DNA from: Flammeovirgaceae bacterium UBA7330
GTDB taxonomy: Bacteria; Bacteroidota; Bacteroidia; Cytophagales; Cyclobacteriaceae
Direction of reading: 5' to 3'
Length of the DNA stretch: 64,000 nt
Assembly (NCBI GenBank): GCA_002471275.1
Contig: DKPQ01000017.1
Location: forward strand, 310,001 to 374,000
Part shown: one piece after another, positions 1-10,300 of the stretch
Layout: each line of letters begins with the position of its first letter
How positions within the stretch are numbered: the stretch's first letter is position 1
Position numbers and translations under genes: made by a program
Notes under the pieces: model-generated
Seen by the model: the letters and a program-made list of their open reading frames with translations, nothing else
What the model was told of the DNA's origin: nothing
Databases searched by the model: none

Positions 1-556
1 CCCGCATGATGGAGATGAAAGCAGTCACTCCATTGGAATTGAGGCGAACGGGAGAGATGTCTGCATAGGTTTCTTCTCTTGAAAGAAAGGTGTTTACTCC
101 CCGGTCACCTTCTTCAGCCTTTCTCACCAGGTTAGGCAGGTCTCTGTAAGCATCAGGTCCGGCTACCAAGTCCACAATTTTTTCCTCTTCCAGGAGCTTG
201 GACTTCAGTCGTTCCGCCATACAACCCAGTACCCCAATGGTGATTTCGGGACGGTCTTTTTTGATCTGGTTAAACTGGGTCAATCGCTTTCTGACAGTCT
301 GCTCGGCTTTATCACGGATAGAGCATGTATTTAGCAAGATGACATCTGCGGATTCGAAAGAGCTGGTGGTATCAAACCCCTCTTTTTTGAGGATAGATGT
401 GACGATCTCACTATCGGAGAAGTTCATCTGACAACCATAGCTTTCAATATAAAGCTTCTTTGCTGCGGCGATATCTCCTTCCTTAGAGATTCGAACTTCA
501 CAGTGCTCTTCTTTCTTTGTATTGTCTAAAATTCCAATGTCTTCTATCAGCTCCAT
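1..556 (-). CDS. miaB: tRNA-2-methylthio-N6-dimethylallyladenosine synthase MiaB (3' part outside window)
   Basis: Radical-SAM methylthiotransferase that adds a methylthio group to i6A37 of tRNAs reading UNN codons, acting in the cytoplasm. About 185 N-terminal residues are present. They cover the UPF0004 domain with its three iron-sulfur cysteines in the motifs YGCQMN, LNTCSIR and LGCMAER. The radical-SAM CxxxCxxC motif would lie just beyond the window edge, so the gene is cut by the window and not broken. The ATG at 556 begins MELIEDIG, and a 30-40 residue leader precedes the first cysteine motif, as is usual in Bacteroidota MiaB. It is co-oriented with the YceI-like gene 88 bp upstream. 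MiaB is preferred over MtaB or RimO because of the YGCQMN/TCSIR pattern, but the deciding C-terminal TRAM domain is not visible. Confidence 0.9.
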   Translation of the reverse strand, partial: MELIEDIGILDNTKKEEHCEVRISKEGDIAAAKKLYIESYGCQMNFSDSEIVTSILKKEGFDTTSSFESADVILLNTCSIRDKAEQTVRKRLTQFNQIKKDRPEITIGVLGCMAERLKSKLLEEEKIVDLVAGPDAYRDLPNLVRKAEEGDRGVNTFLSREETYADISPVRLNSNGVTAFISIMR

Positions 557-644
557 AATCGACGCAAAGATAACAGGATTCAAAAAAGGAATGACATTTT
601 GTCAGTATATTTAGTGAAGAAGATCTCTATAAAAGGTGTTGAAA

Positions 645-1382
645 TTATTCTTCCCTAATGGCTTGCAGACTAAAACCAACATTCACAGTGTTATAGATGA
701 ATTTGTCTTTTGCTTTATCTATCACAGATGATTCATCGTCATATTTAACGTTCCATTCAGTACGATCAATGTTGAATTTTGCTTCCGCGTAGACTTTGTT
801 GTTTCTGAATAGAATTGTGGCAGGGAAAGTAATGCTTTTGGTAATGCCGCGAATGGTCAAATTCCCGGTAACAGAATGTGTGGGTTCTTTCACCATAAAC
901 TCGCTAAGTAAAGCGGGTGAATTTTCGGAAGGAAACTCCTCTTTATCCACTATTTTGATCATAGAATCATAGGGGACAAGTGTGATGAGTTCGAACCTGG
1001 CTACCGGGAAGGAATCCGCATGAAAGAAATCCTCTGACATCAGGTGGTTTTTGAGTTTTTCGTAATTCTCCGAATCTTTTTTGAGATCCTTGATGTCGAG
1101 CGAAGGAACATCGATAAGAATTTCACCTGCTACAAGACTTGAGTCTTTTGACACCAAAAAGCCTTCTTTAATTCCAATGGTACCATTGTGTTGTTTCACA
1201 GGTCGGCTTCCAATCCAGGTAATGACCGAGCTGGATAGGTCAAGCTCATATTTAGTGCCACTGTCAATATCAGCGGTATTTTCCTGTGGTTCGCCGACCA
1301 CAGAGTCAGTTCCGGCAGGTTTTTTTGTACAGCTAATAACGAATAGGGAAAGAGAAAGGAGGAAAATATTTGTTTTGATCAT
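645..1382 (-). CDS. YceI-family lipoprotein
   Basis: About 245 residues. The ATG at 1382 gives MIKTNIFLLSLSLFVISC, a signal sequence with a lipobox ending in Cys18. An upstream ATG in the same frame at 1448 would put a 22-residue extension before it and is less likely. After a short acidic linker the mature part is a YceI-like domain: YELDLSSSVITWIGSRPVKQHNGTI opens the fold, SVTGNLTIRGITKSITFP is the characteristic central motif, and FNIDRTEWNVKY is near the end. YceI proteins form a lipocalin-like barrel that binds isoprenoid or other amphiphilic lipids. Here it would sit in the periplasm anchored to a membrane. The ligand is unknown. It is divergent from the carbonic-anhydrase-like gene, with an 80 bp shared upstream region. 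Confidence 0.85.
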   Translation of the reverse strand: MIKTNIFLLSLSLFVISCTKKPAGTDSVVGEPQENTADIDSGTKYELDLSSSVITWIGSRPVKQHNGTIGIKEGFLVSKDSSLVAGEILIDVPSLDIKDLKKDSENYEKLKNHLMSEDFFHADSFPVARFELITLVPYDSMIKIVDKEEFPSENSPALLSEFMVKEPTHSVTGNLTIRGITKSITFPATILFRNNKVYAEAKFNIDRTEWNVKYDDESSVIDKAKDKFIYNTVNVGFSLQAIREE

Positions 1383-1462
1383 TCGGATATTCAAAAGATT
1401 ATTCAAAAACATTACCTTAACGAAGAAATGAAACAACTTGTTAGGCAAACCTATATTTTTTC

Positions 1463-1972
1463 ATGGCACTAATAAAACCTGTCAGGGGTATTGAACCGAA
1501 ATTTGGGAAGGATTGTTGGCTGGCTGATAATGCAACCGTCGTTGGGGAAGTGGAAATGGGGGATCAGTGTACGATATGGTTTAATGCGGTCGTGCGTGGA
1601 GATGTCCATTACATTAAGATTGGGAATAAAACCAATATTCAGGACAATGCGACCATTCATGGTACTTTTGAAAAGGCACCTACAAATATTGGCAACAATG
1701 TGTCAATTGGTCACAATGCCATTGTTCATGGATGTACCCTTAAAGACGAAGTGTTGATCGGGATGGGAGCGATCGTGATGGATAATGCGGTAGTGGAGGA
1801 GGGAGCTATTGTTGCTGCCGGTGCGGTGGTCTTACAAAATACGATTGTGGAAGCCAATACCATCTATGCAGGAGTCCCGGCCAAAAAGGTGAAGACTGTG
1901 GGACCTGAAAACAGGGAAATGCAATCCCGGATAGCAAATAACTACATCAAATATGCCGGATGGTTTAAATAA
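1463..1972 (+). CDS. gamma-class carbonic anhydrase-like hexapeptide-repeat protein
   Basis: 169 residues, the full length of the YrdA/PaaY/gamma-CA group of left-handed beta-helix proteins. Isoleucine/valine-rich hexapeptide repeats run from about residue 20 to 140. The metal-site histidines of the family are in place (H66 in ATIHGT, H84 and H89 in SIGHNAIVHGC), as are the conserved RGD at 45-47 and Q60. The family forms trimers with zinc or iron at the subunit interface, and some members hydrate CO2. Activity of this branch is often unproven, so a generic label is safer than a specific enzyme name. It overlaps the downstream DinB-like frame by 20 bp, suggesting translational coupling. Confidence 0.88.
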   Translation: MALIKPVRGIEPKFGKDCWLADNATVVGEVEMGDQCTIWFNAVVRGDVHYIKIGNKTNIQDNATIHGTFEKAPTNIGNNVSIGHNAIVHGCTLKDEVLIGMGAIVMDNAVVEEGAIVAAGAVVLQNTIVEANTIYAGVPAKKVKTVGPENREMQSRIANNYIKYAGWFK

Positions 1973-2492
1973 TCGGGTCAATGTAAAGCGAGCATCAAAA
2001 GGTGAATACAATCCCTTTTATGCGGGGTACATCTCTATGATTTCTGAGGAGGATGTGATCGGCTATATGATCAATCAGCATCAAAGATTCATGGATTACC
2101 TGAATACACTGAGCCAGGAAGATCTGGGAATGTCCTATGCTCCCGGTAAGTGGACGAGGGCACAGGTCATTGGACATATCATAGATACGGAACGTGTGAT
2201 GGCCTATCGTGCTTTGTGTATTGCTAAAGGGGAACAGGTGATGTTACCTGGTTTTGATCAGGATCAATACATGGCTGAATCCAACTTTAATGCCAGGACA
2301 AAAGAATCTATTATCCATGAGTTTGATTTTATGAGAAGGGCTAACATTGAAATGTTTTGTTCCTGGAATGAGCAAAATATCAAACATACAGGAAATGCCA
2401 ATGGCTCGGTATGCTCTGTTGCCGCATTGCTTAGTATCATAGCTGGTCACCTGGAGCATCATTTTAAAATGCTCAAAGAAAGGTATATTTGA
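1953..2492 (+). CDS. DinB-superfamily (DUF664-like) putative metal-dependent protein
   Basis: 179 residues forming the four-helix DinB/YfiT fold. The expected metal-ligand histidines are visible: H75 in GHIIDTER and H166/H170 in AGHLEHHFK. The segment YNPFYAGYI at 20-28 is typical of the N-terminus of Bacteroidota members, which supports a start upstream of the internal Met29. The chosen ATG lies 20 bp inside the preceding gene in another frame. Characterised relatives include bacillithiol or mycothiol-dependent S-transferases and proteins without known substrates. The substrate here cannot be inferred. Confidence 0.82.
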   Translation: MPDGLNNRVNVKRASKGEYNPFYAGYISMISEEDVIGYMINQHQRFMDYLNTLSQEDLGMSYAPGKWTRAQVIGHIIDTERVMAYRALCIAKGEQVMLPGFDQDQYMAESNFNARTKESIIHEFDFMRRANIEMFCSWNEQNIKHTGNANGSVCSVAALLSIIAGHLEHHFKMLKERYI

Positions 2493-2517
2493 GACAGGTA
2501 AAATAAATCTATCTTTT

Positions 2518-2868
2518 ATGAATTTTCTTATTCGTACTTTACTCTCAAGCATCGCTGTTATCATCGTGTCTTACCTGCTTCCCGGGGTGGAAGTTGACAG
2601 CTTCCTCGTTGCAGTGATCGTAGCGGTACTCCTGTCATTGCTAAATATGACGGTGAAGCCCGTGTTGATTATACTCACGATTCCGCTTACTGTATTTACC
2701 CTCGGCTTGTTTTTATTGGTAATTAATGCCCTGATCATAATGCTGGCGGATGGTGTGGTACCGGGTTTTGAGGTAGCCGGATTTTGGTGGGCCTTGTTAT
2801 TTAGTTTGCTTCTTTCACTGACAAACAGCTTGTTGTCTGAGCTGAGTGGAACGGATAGGAAGAGTTGA
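2518..2868 (+). CDS. phage-holin-family (superfamily IV-like) small membrane protein
   Basis: 116 residues, almost entirely hydrophobic, with four predicted membrane helices (about 4-20, 28-50, 55-77, 85-108) and polar turns such as NMTVKP and DGVVPGF. This is the pattern of the DUF360 or mycobacterial-type 4-TMS holin superfamily, widespread as a single chromosomal gene in Bacteroidota. There are no endolysin or phage genes nearby, so the holin label is a family name and does not show a lysis function. It follows the DinB-like gene by 25 bp and is probably co-transcribed with it. Confidence 0.75.
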   Translation: MNFLIRTLLSSIAVIIVSYLLPGVEVDSFLVAVIVAVLLSLLNMTVKPVLIILTIPLTVFTLGLFLLVINALIIMLADGVVPGFEVAGFWWALLFSLLLSLTNSLLSELSGTDRKS

Positions 2869-2879
2869 GTATACAGGAG

Positions 2880-2900
2880 ACAGAATACAGAATACAGAAT
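2880..2900. repeat. three tandem copies of the 7-mer ACAGAAT
   Basis: The 7-mer ACAGAAT occurs three times head to tail directly after the stop of the membrane protein gene. A short microsatellite with no visible function, prone to copy-number change by slippage. Confidence 0.8.
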
Positions 2901-3084
2901 GATGATGCCTAAATAAGGTTGACCGGTTTTACTCTTCTGTATTTATCTGAATAATTCACTTTCAGTCTGTTTTTAGAATAAGATTTATCCATAATCAATG
3001 CTTCTAATTAATCCGGACTGATACCACCAATTGTACTATTCCAATATAGCAGTATTCCTTCAAAATCTACACAGATTTTAGGCC

Positions 3085-3171
3085 AAAGTCCGCGCGGGTT
3101 TTAATCAAAACCTGCGCAGGTTTCGATCAAAGTCGTGCGGGTTTTAAAAAAAGTCTGCGCAGACTTTTTGA
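3085..3171. repeat. four tandem ~22-bp palindromic units
   Basis: Four units of 21-22 bp start at 3085, 3107, 3129 and 3150. Each begins with AAAGTC or AAAACC and has a GC-rich core: CCGCGCGG, CCTGCGCAGG, GTGCGGG and TCTGCGCAGA. Units 2 and 4 are perfect palindromes over 16 and 22 bases. Units 1 and 3 combine a GTC-type left arm with a GGGTTTT-type right arm, as if two kinds of palindrome had recombined. There are no spacers, so this is not a CRISPR array. Confidence 0.75.
3148..3169. terminator. candidate bidirectional terminator (last palindromic unit)
   Basis: The arm AAAAAGTCT pairs with AGACTTTTT around a GCGC loop, giving a 9-bp stem that ends in a T run on either strand. It lies between two convergent genes, where a two-way terminator is expected. 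It is 280 bp from the rightward gene and 266 bp from the leftward one, which is far for either. Confidence 0.45.
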
Positions 3172-3435
3172 GACATCACAAAATCGACCTTTAAAAGCAC
3201 TGAGAGCTGTTTTTATTCAGGATACACCTCTGTTTTTCTCTCTGGTCCTTCATTATCCCCTTGAAACAATGATAGGATTATTCTAAGATTACTTCTTTCG
3301 TTTATCAGTTCCTAAGTTAACGACCATGGTCTCCCGACAGACTATTCGTTACCTACACTCTATCATTAGAAATGTGGCTTGTCAGGACAAACCGTGGAAA
3401 AGCCCGGAATGGTCTGATTGTCTTCCGACCCCTTT

Positions 3436-4365
3436 TCAGAAATACACCGGGCACTGAGGATCCTTCTTGTAGTTTCTCAGCTTCACCCTGTAATTGACGA
3501 GGATTTCATGGGATCCTGTGGTGTTTTGACCCAGGTCATTGGTGGCTGCATCGTAGGCATAGCCAGCTCTAAGGTTTTCGTTTAGTACCAGCTGACCTAT
3601 AAACACGACCTCCAGTGAATTTCTGACACTTAGCCCGACATAGGCGATGTTGTCAAAGATGACATTTCCGGTAAATTCATAGGAAAGTCTGTTTTGCTCC
3701 TGAACCCTGATCAGTACTGAAGGAGCCAGTTTCACCAGACTTGAAGCATGAAAGATCACCCCACCGGTAATATAATAGTATCTTGATTGTCTGGCATTGA
3801 ATTGTTCTACAGCCTCTTCAATCGTATATGTTTTGTTTTCAAGAATATAGGGAATCGAAATTCCTGCATACATATTCGGATTGGCCAGGTACAGACCCGT
3901 CCCGAAATTCGGTGTCAGCCGGTTGTTGGCACCCGTCAACAAAGGGTCATTCTGATCAAAGATGGTGAGTTTTGAGAAGTCGGTTTCTCTTCGGTCTAAT
4001 CCACCCTGTAAACCCATGGCAAGGATTCCAATGGGGGTTTTGATCTTATAAGCATATTGACCATAAAGAGAAAACGTCTCGGTAGCACCAATTTCATCCC
4101 TGAAAGCTGACAACCCAATGCCTACCCGGTTGGAGTAGAAAGAAGAATGTGCTGTAAGGGCCTGGTGATTGGGTGCTCCATCAATGTTAAGCCATTGCTT
4201 ACGATGGACAGCGATCACAGAAAGTATATTCAAACTCCCTGCATAGGCCGGATTAAGCAAGAGTCCGTTAAAGGGGTAGGTAGAGGTTAGGGTTCGCTGC
4301 TGGGCATGAGTTACCATGCAGCACGCCAACAAGCATAACACTAAACTATACCTAAACACCTTCAT
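3436..4365 (-). CDS. PorP/SprF-family T9SS outer-membrane protein (partner of the giant adhesin)
   Basis: 309 residues with a signal peptide ending near THAQ. The mature part begins with the family signature: short strands around FNGLLLNPAYAGS and VIAVHRKQWLNIDGAPNHQ, then repeated beta-strands of an outer-membrane barrel ending in VNYRVKLRNY. SprF of Flavobacterium johnsoniae belongs to this family and is needed for export and surface attachment of SprB, the adhesin with a type B sorting domain encoded next to it. Here the gene follows the stop of the 6,983-residue giant by 11 bp on the same strand, the sprB-sprF order. The role is inferred from family and position. The C-terminus lacks OmpA or SPOR extensions. 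Confidence 0.9.
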   Translation of the reverse strand: MKVFRYSLVLCLLACCMVTHAQQRTLTSTYPFNGLLLNPAYAGSLNILSVIAVHRKQWLNIDGAPNHQALTAHSSFYSNRVGIGLSAFRDEIGATETFSLYGQYAYKIKTPIGILAMGLQGGLDRRETDFSKLTIFDQNDPLLTGANNRLTPNFGTGLYLANPNMYAGISIPYILENKTYTIEEAVEQFNARQSRYYYITGGVIFHASSLVKLAPSVLIRVQEQNRLSYEFTGNVIFDNIAYVGLSVRNSLEVVFIGQLVLNENLRAGYAYDAATNDLGQNTTGSHEILVNYRVKLRNYKKDPQCPVYF

Positions 4366-4376
4366 ACGTTGCTAAT

Positions 4377-7300
4377 TTAACGAACTAACTCTAAATAACC
4401 CTGAATTCTAGGCCTAATTGTATTGTCTTCCAAATCATCATCAGTGCCCAATTGCTGTGGACCTTTTTCGATGATGTAGAAATAGGTTCCTGCAGGGAGT
4501 TGTAAACCACCTCTACCAACATTGCTAAATCCATCGAACCTGATATCATTGTTGTTGTAGCTATCAGACTCCCACACTTTTGTTCCGTCCCTGTTAAAGA
4601 TCTGAACGTTGTTGTTAGGGAAATAGTCTATACAATCAATGAAGAAGTAGTCGTTGAGCCCATCTGCATTGGCTGAAACACCATTGTAAATCTTCAACGC
4701 TGTTTGGATGCCAAACGAACCAAAATACTCACAATCATTGTCTAATACGAACCGGACCTCCCATGTACCTGGTTGTGCATTCACCAGTTTAATGTCATTG
4801 GAGAATACAGTGCCATCAGGTGCTATCCAGTCGATTTGCTTGATCACTCCAAATTGTGAGAAGATAACCTCAGCTGTACCAGTAAACTGGTTGAAAGCGC
4901 CGTCTTCAGTTCTCAAACAAAGTGAAGTGGTTGTAGCAATTTCGAATACTGGATCTTCAATCGCATTGATGATCTCTACCGGAGTCCTTGGTGAGATACA
5001 GCCGGTGGATAACCTGGTTGCCCGTACTTTGTAGTCTACGGAATCCAGGGTAAATACCTCGTGGCCAGTAAACTGTACAGTTGTAGTATCTCCGCTTGCC
5101 AGGAACCATTCGAATCTGTAACCTGCAATTGTACCGCTAATCGAAGCGACAGCATGACCATTGGCAAACATGCAGTTATCACGATCAGAAACCACATTCA
5201 CATCAGGTGCTGGAACAGCGTCCGTATCATCAATGATATCGAAGGTTACCAGGTTTTGACAACCTGTTCTTAAATCAGTAGACAAAACTGAGTAGGATCC
5301 TACATCCAGTGAATCCGCACGGATTCCGGTTACAAATGGAACTTGTCCGGCAGTGTCAGCAGCCGTTCCGACATACCATTCATATCTAAACTCAAAGAGC
5401 TCTCTACTCGCTTCAAGGCTTGCAGGATTGATCTTTGCTCTACCATTAGGTAATGAATCATAGCAGATCGTTACATGATTCTGGATTTCTACCTGGAATG
5501 GAGGAGGAAGCGTCCTGTCCTGGATGGTTACCAGAGTAGGTTCAGAGGTACAGAAGGCATCTGAAGCATCCACCACATATACAGTATAGTCTCCATCTGG
5601 TAAATCAGTGATCAAAGTTCCTGTATAGTCCGGATTTGCGATGTCAGGAACACCCGCAGTTTGATCTCCGTTGAACCAATAGAACAAATAGTCTGTAATT
5701 GGTTTACCCAGTGCCTGCAGATTCCTGATTGTAGCACTTACTTCTCCGTTTGGATTCGTACAATTGGTGTTAGAAGAAGTAGAGATGACAAGTCTGATAG
5801 GATCAGGGTAATCATCAATGATATCAAACATCGCACTGGACATACATCCTGTGCTGTTGTCAGTCACATTCAATGTAAAAGTCCCGGCAGGAATGTTCGA
5901 AACAGTGGCATTGTTTGGCTCAACCACAGTATTCGATGCATCTCTCCATTCAAAGGTGTAAGCCGTATTATCTGTTGAACCATCTGCCATTGCAGATATC
6001 TCACCATTTGGATTGCCAGGGTCACAGTTTGTCTGATTGTTAAATGAAATCAGATCAATATCAGGATAAGTAAGATTGTCTCCCAAAACAATCTCATTCA
6101 GGTTATTTGTACAACCATACACATTGTGCATAGCCTCCACATAATAGGTGCCTGAAGAAGCACTTGCAAATGCCGGACCGAGTGCGGTCTGTACCTGAAC
6201 TCCTCCATTTCCGGGGTCTCTCAGGTAAAAAGTGAAGGTGTAATCAGACAGCACACCTGGTGTGATTGAAACAACCTCAATGATACCGTTTGGAGGATCA
6301 CAAGAGGTTGGATCAATACCCGACATGGATAATATCCGAACATCAATAGGTGCATTGATCACCGTTCTTTGTGCTGTGCTTACACAACCGGTAGAGACAC
6401 CCGTTACCTCAACCTCATATCTACCTGCAGCAAGACCCATGATCGTATCATTGTTACTTAGAGATCCACTGATTCTGGCTCCTGATACCGGATCCACTTC
6501 AAACCAGTCGTAAGTATACAGCGTGTCATTGGCCACACCATCAACCAAAGCACTGATGGTACCATTTGGATTCATGCCGTTACAGGTAGAATCTGCAACC
6601 AGCTGAGTCAGTTGAATGACCGGATATTGTGGTATGTCCTGAATGGTGAACTGGATCGGACCAGATGCACACTGAGAATCATTGCGTCTTACCCTGGCAT
6701 AGTATGTACCTGCACTTAACCCATCCAATTGCAAAGGCGTACTTAGATCCAGATCAGCAACAGGAGTTGTTAATGCAGCATCAGAGTAATATTCAAAGGT
6801 GTAATTGGTCACCATATTCAACGAGTCGGCTGTAACACCTGCGTCGAAGAAGTTTCCATTCCATCGGATTTGGTTCACTTCGAATGATCCATCCCCAGGC
6901 ACATTACATATCAGGTTGTTACTCACCTCATAGGAAGAGATTCTAGGGTTTACAGGTGTTGCAGGAAGATCAAAAAGCTGAGTAGCAACACATCCGGTAT
7001 TGACATTGGTTACAGATAATTCATATTGTCCTTCTGCTACGTTGATCATAGTTGCCGTATTACCACCGTTTGCTCCAGGGACAATCACGCCGCCACCAAT
7101 AGTTCCTACATACCACTGGAAGATATAGTCAGGGTTGGTTTCATCAAAACCATTAGCAGTTACAGCAATAGATCCAAGGGCAATAGTCCCACCACAATTA
7201 GGATTGGCAATCATGGTATCAAGCTGAATAGTAGGAGGGAACCTTTCATCCAGGATAATTATTTTGACTGGTGCTGCAGGACATTCGGTTGCCGCCCGGG

Positions 7301-10300
7301 TTGCTGTTACATAGAAGGTACCCGGATCCAGTGAACTTACGGTAAGGTCTGTATTTCCACTTCCGGCAGTACTTTGTGCTACAATAGGCCCGGTGGATGT
7401 TCCAGATCTGATTTCAACATCGAAATCATCCAGAACTCCGGTAGCAAAGCTGGAGTCAGCTACTATAATTGTTCCGCTGCTTCCAACATTACAGGTAGTA
7501 TCTGCTCTCACCACGATGTCACTCAACAATACTTTTGGCACATCCTTGGTCTCGCTTACTGCATACGTTCCTGTGATAGAACACTCATTGATGTTGTCAA
7601 AAACTGTTACGGTATAGTATCCTGAGTCCAGTGCAAGCAGGGTACTTTGATTGTCATTAGCACCAACCCCATCTGACTGAACATATGAAGTACCAGTAGC
7701 TGTACCCTGACCATCGTACCAGGTGAAGGTATATCTGCCAACACCTGTGTTAGGGTTACCATCCGCAGTAGTAGCAGTCACAGTCAATTGACCATTTTTC
7801 GTTGGTCCGCAGTTGGTATTGATAGCATCTACGGTAAAGCTCAATGCCGGTTCTGTTGGGTCATCAAGGATGATCACATTGATCGTATCAGTTGCACATC
7901 CAGTAGCCACATTTTCACCGATGATCTTATAGGTTCCGGCAGGTAAGCCTGTAGCTATGTCATTTGGTGAGTTGATAGATCCAGGTGTACCCCCATTGTA
8001 CCCATCAGGCCATGTAAATGCATAGTCAGCTCCGAAGGTCGCCAAATCTCGCACTACACCATCAACCACCACATTGGAGAGCTGGATGCTACCATTCGGG
8101 TTGGTACAATTGGTATTGTGTGCGATCACTACTGAAGACGTCTGAATGGAGAAAAGAGGGATGTCTTTTTCAATCGAGAAGGTTGTTGTAGTCAGACACT
8201 GATCATTAGGTGTACCATTTTTGGTTACTACCACAGTGTATATGCCTGAACTCAACCCTGAAAGCTGCGTTCCACTTCCTGCCAAAACAGATGAACCCGG
8301 TGCTGACGCCAATGTAGTACCTGTGCCATTTCCACGATACCATGTGATGTTGTAATCAGTAGGATTTGCAGGGTTGTTTCCTTCGTGAACAATTCGCAAC
8401 TCCAGACTTCCATTACCCTGGAATCCGGTGTTGTCACAATATTCATCAGGTTGTTTGATCACAAGCTGAACCAACGGGTTAGAGGTAACGTCATCCAGAA
8501 CCACGTCTGCAGAAACTGTACACCCTGTTCTGTCATTCAACACATCTACAGTATATGTACCACCTTCAATGCCATTCACCTGGTCATTGGCAAAATTCAC
8601 GGTATTGAGTGTTGCAGTTCCAGGTAGACCTGTCCAGTTGATGGTGTATGTATCACCTGTGGTGCTAAAATCTTCAAACACTCCATCTATACGTACTCCG
8701 TCAATGGTGATTGATCCGTTAGGATTGCTACAGTTCAGGTTGTCCTGAATAGTCATTGCTGAAAGAGGCAATGAATAAGTAGGAGCATCTCTGTTGATAG
8801 TGAAGGTCTGAGTGGTAACACAACCAAGGTTTGGCGTGTTGGCGTCAGTTACTCTTACAGTATATGTACCTGCACTTAAACCAGTCAATACTGTGCCATT
8901 CGGGCTAATGGTAGCTGAACCTAAAGCACCACCAGCCAGCGCAGTACCCGTACCTGTTCCACGGAACCATTCGAAGTTATATAGTGTGGAGTCAGCAGGA
9001 TTATTGCCTTCATGCACCAGCTTGATGTTTAATGTACCATCGCCTTCATTTGGGGTAACCGTAGCACAATATTCGTCAGGTGTTTTGGTGACTAACTGTA
9101 CCAAAGGATTTGAAGTGACATCTGTTATTGTGATGCTTGCTGTCACGGTACAGTTGGTTCTTTCATTGGTCACATCCACTGTATAGGTGCCACCAGGAAT
9201 AGTGGTCACCTGATCATCAGCGAAATTGACAGTGTTCAGTACTGCACCTCCCGGTAAACCGGTCCAGTTGAGTGTATACGTATCAGCAGTTGCAGAGAAA
9301 TCATCAAAAACTCCGTCTATAAATACTCCATCGATGGTAATTGTACCATTCGGAGTGGAGCAGTTAAAGTTGTTTGTCTTTGTAATAGCAGCTTCTGGTA
9401 ACGAATATGTCTGAGGATCTCTGTTGATGGTGAATGTCTGCTGTACTAGACACCCGTCATTTGGAGTACCATTTTTAGACACTGTCACTGTATATGTGCC
9501 AGTGCTTAAACCTGTTAAGGTTGTTCCGGCAGCACTCACAGATGCAGTACCCAAAGCTGAAGCTAATGTCGTCGCAGTACCTGTTCCACGATACCATGTA
9601 ACTGCATAATCCAACGGATCGGCAGGGTTATTACCTTCATGCACCACCTTGATCGTAAGATCACCATCTCCTTCATTGGGAACCAATGTAGCACAGTATT
9701 CATCAGGATTCTTAGATACCAACTGAACAACTGGGGTAGTGCCAATATCATCCAGCTCAATGGTAGCATTAACTGTACAACCTGTTCTGTCATTGGTTAT
9801 GTCTACTTCATAGAGTCCGGCTTCAAGCGCCGTTACTTCATCATTGGCAAAGTTGACGGTGTTTACTACGGCGGTACCTGGCAGACCCGTCCAAGCAATG
9901 GTATACGTATCTCCTGTTGTAGAGAAATCCTCAAAGACACCATCGATGTGGATACCATTGATGGTGATCGTGCCATTTGGATTCACACAATTCTGGTTGT
10001 CCTGAATTGTCATGGCAGATTCTGGCAATGAATATACAGGAGCATCCCTGTTGATGGTAAAAGTTTGTTGAGTAAAACATCCGTCATTAGGAGTACCACT
10101 CTTAGAAACTGTAACCGTATAAGTACCTGTACTTAAACCTGTCAAAACGGTACGATCGGCATTAACTGTAGCAGAACCCATGGCAGAAGCCAATGTAGTA
10201 GCTGTGCCAGTTCCACGATACCATGTAATCACATAATCCAATGGGTTAGCCGGGTTGTTACCTTCATGCACCACCTTGATGGTCAGATCACCATCACCTT

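Larger units (their letters stand above)
2869..3435. other. non-coding convergent spacer with short repeats
   Basis: This 567 bp stretch lies between a rightward gene and the leftward PorP/SprF gene. No convincing coding frame is present. It holds a three-copy 7-bp direct repeat near its left end, a block of four tandem palindromic units in the middle, and no recognisable tRNA. As a convergent spacer it should contain terminators. The last palindromic unit is the best candidate. Confidence 0.7.

Noticed and set aside
2518..2868. Prophage remnant suggested by the holin family name
   Set aside because: No integrase, capsid, tail or endolysin gene and no attachment repeats nearby. The family is common as a lone chromosomal gene.
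3085..3171. CRISPR array
   Set aside because: The units are directly abutted with no unique spacers, and no cas gene is present.
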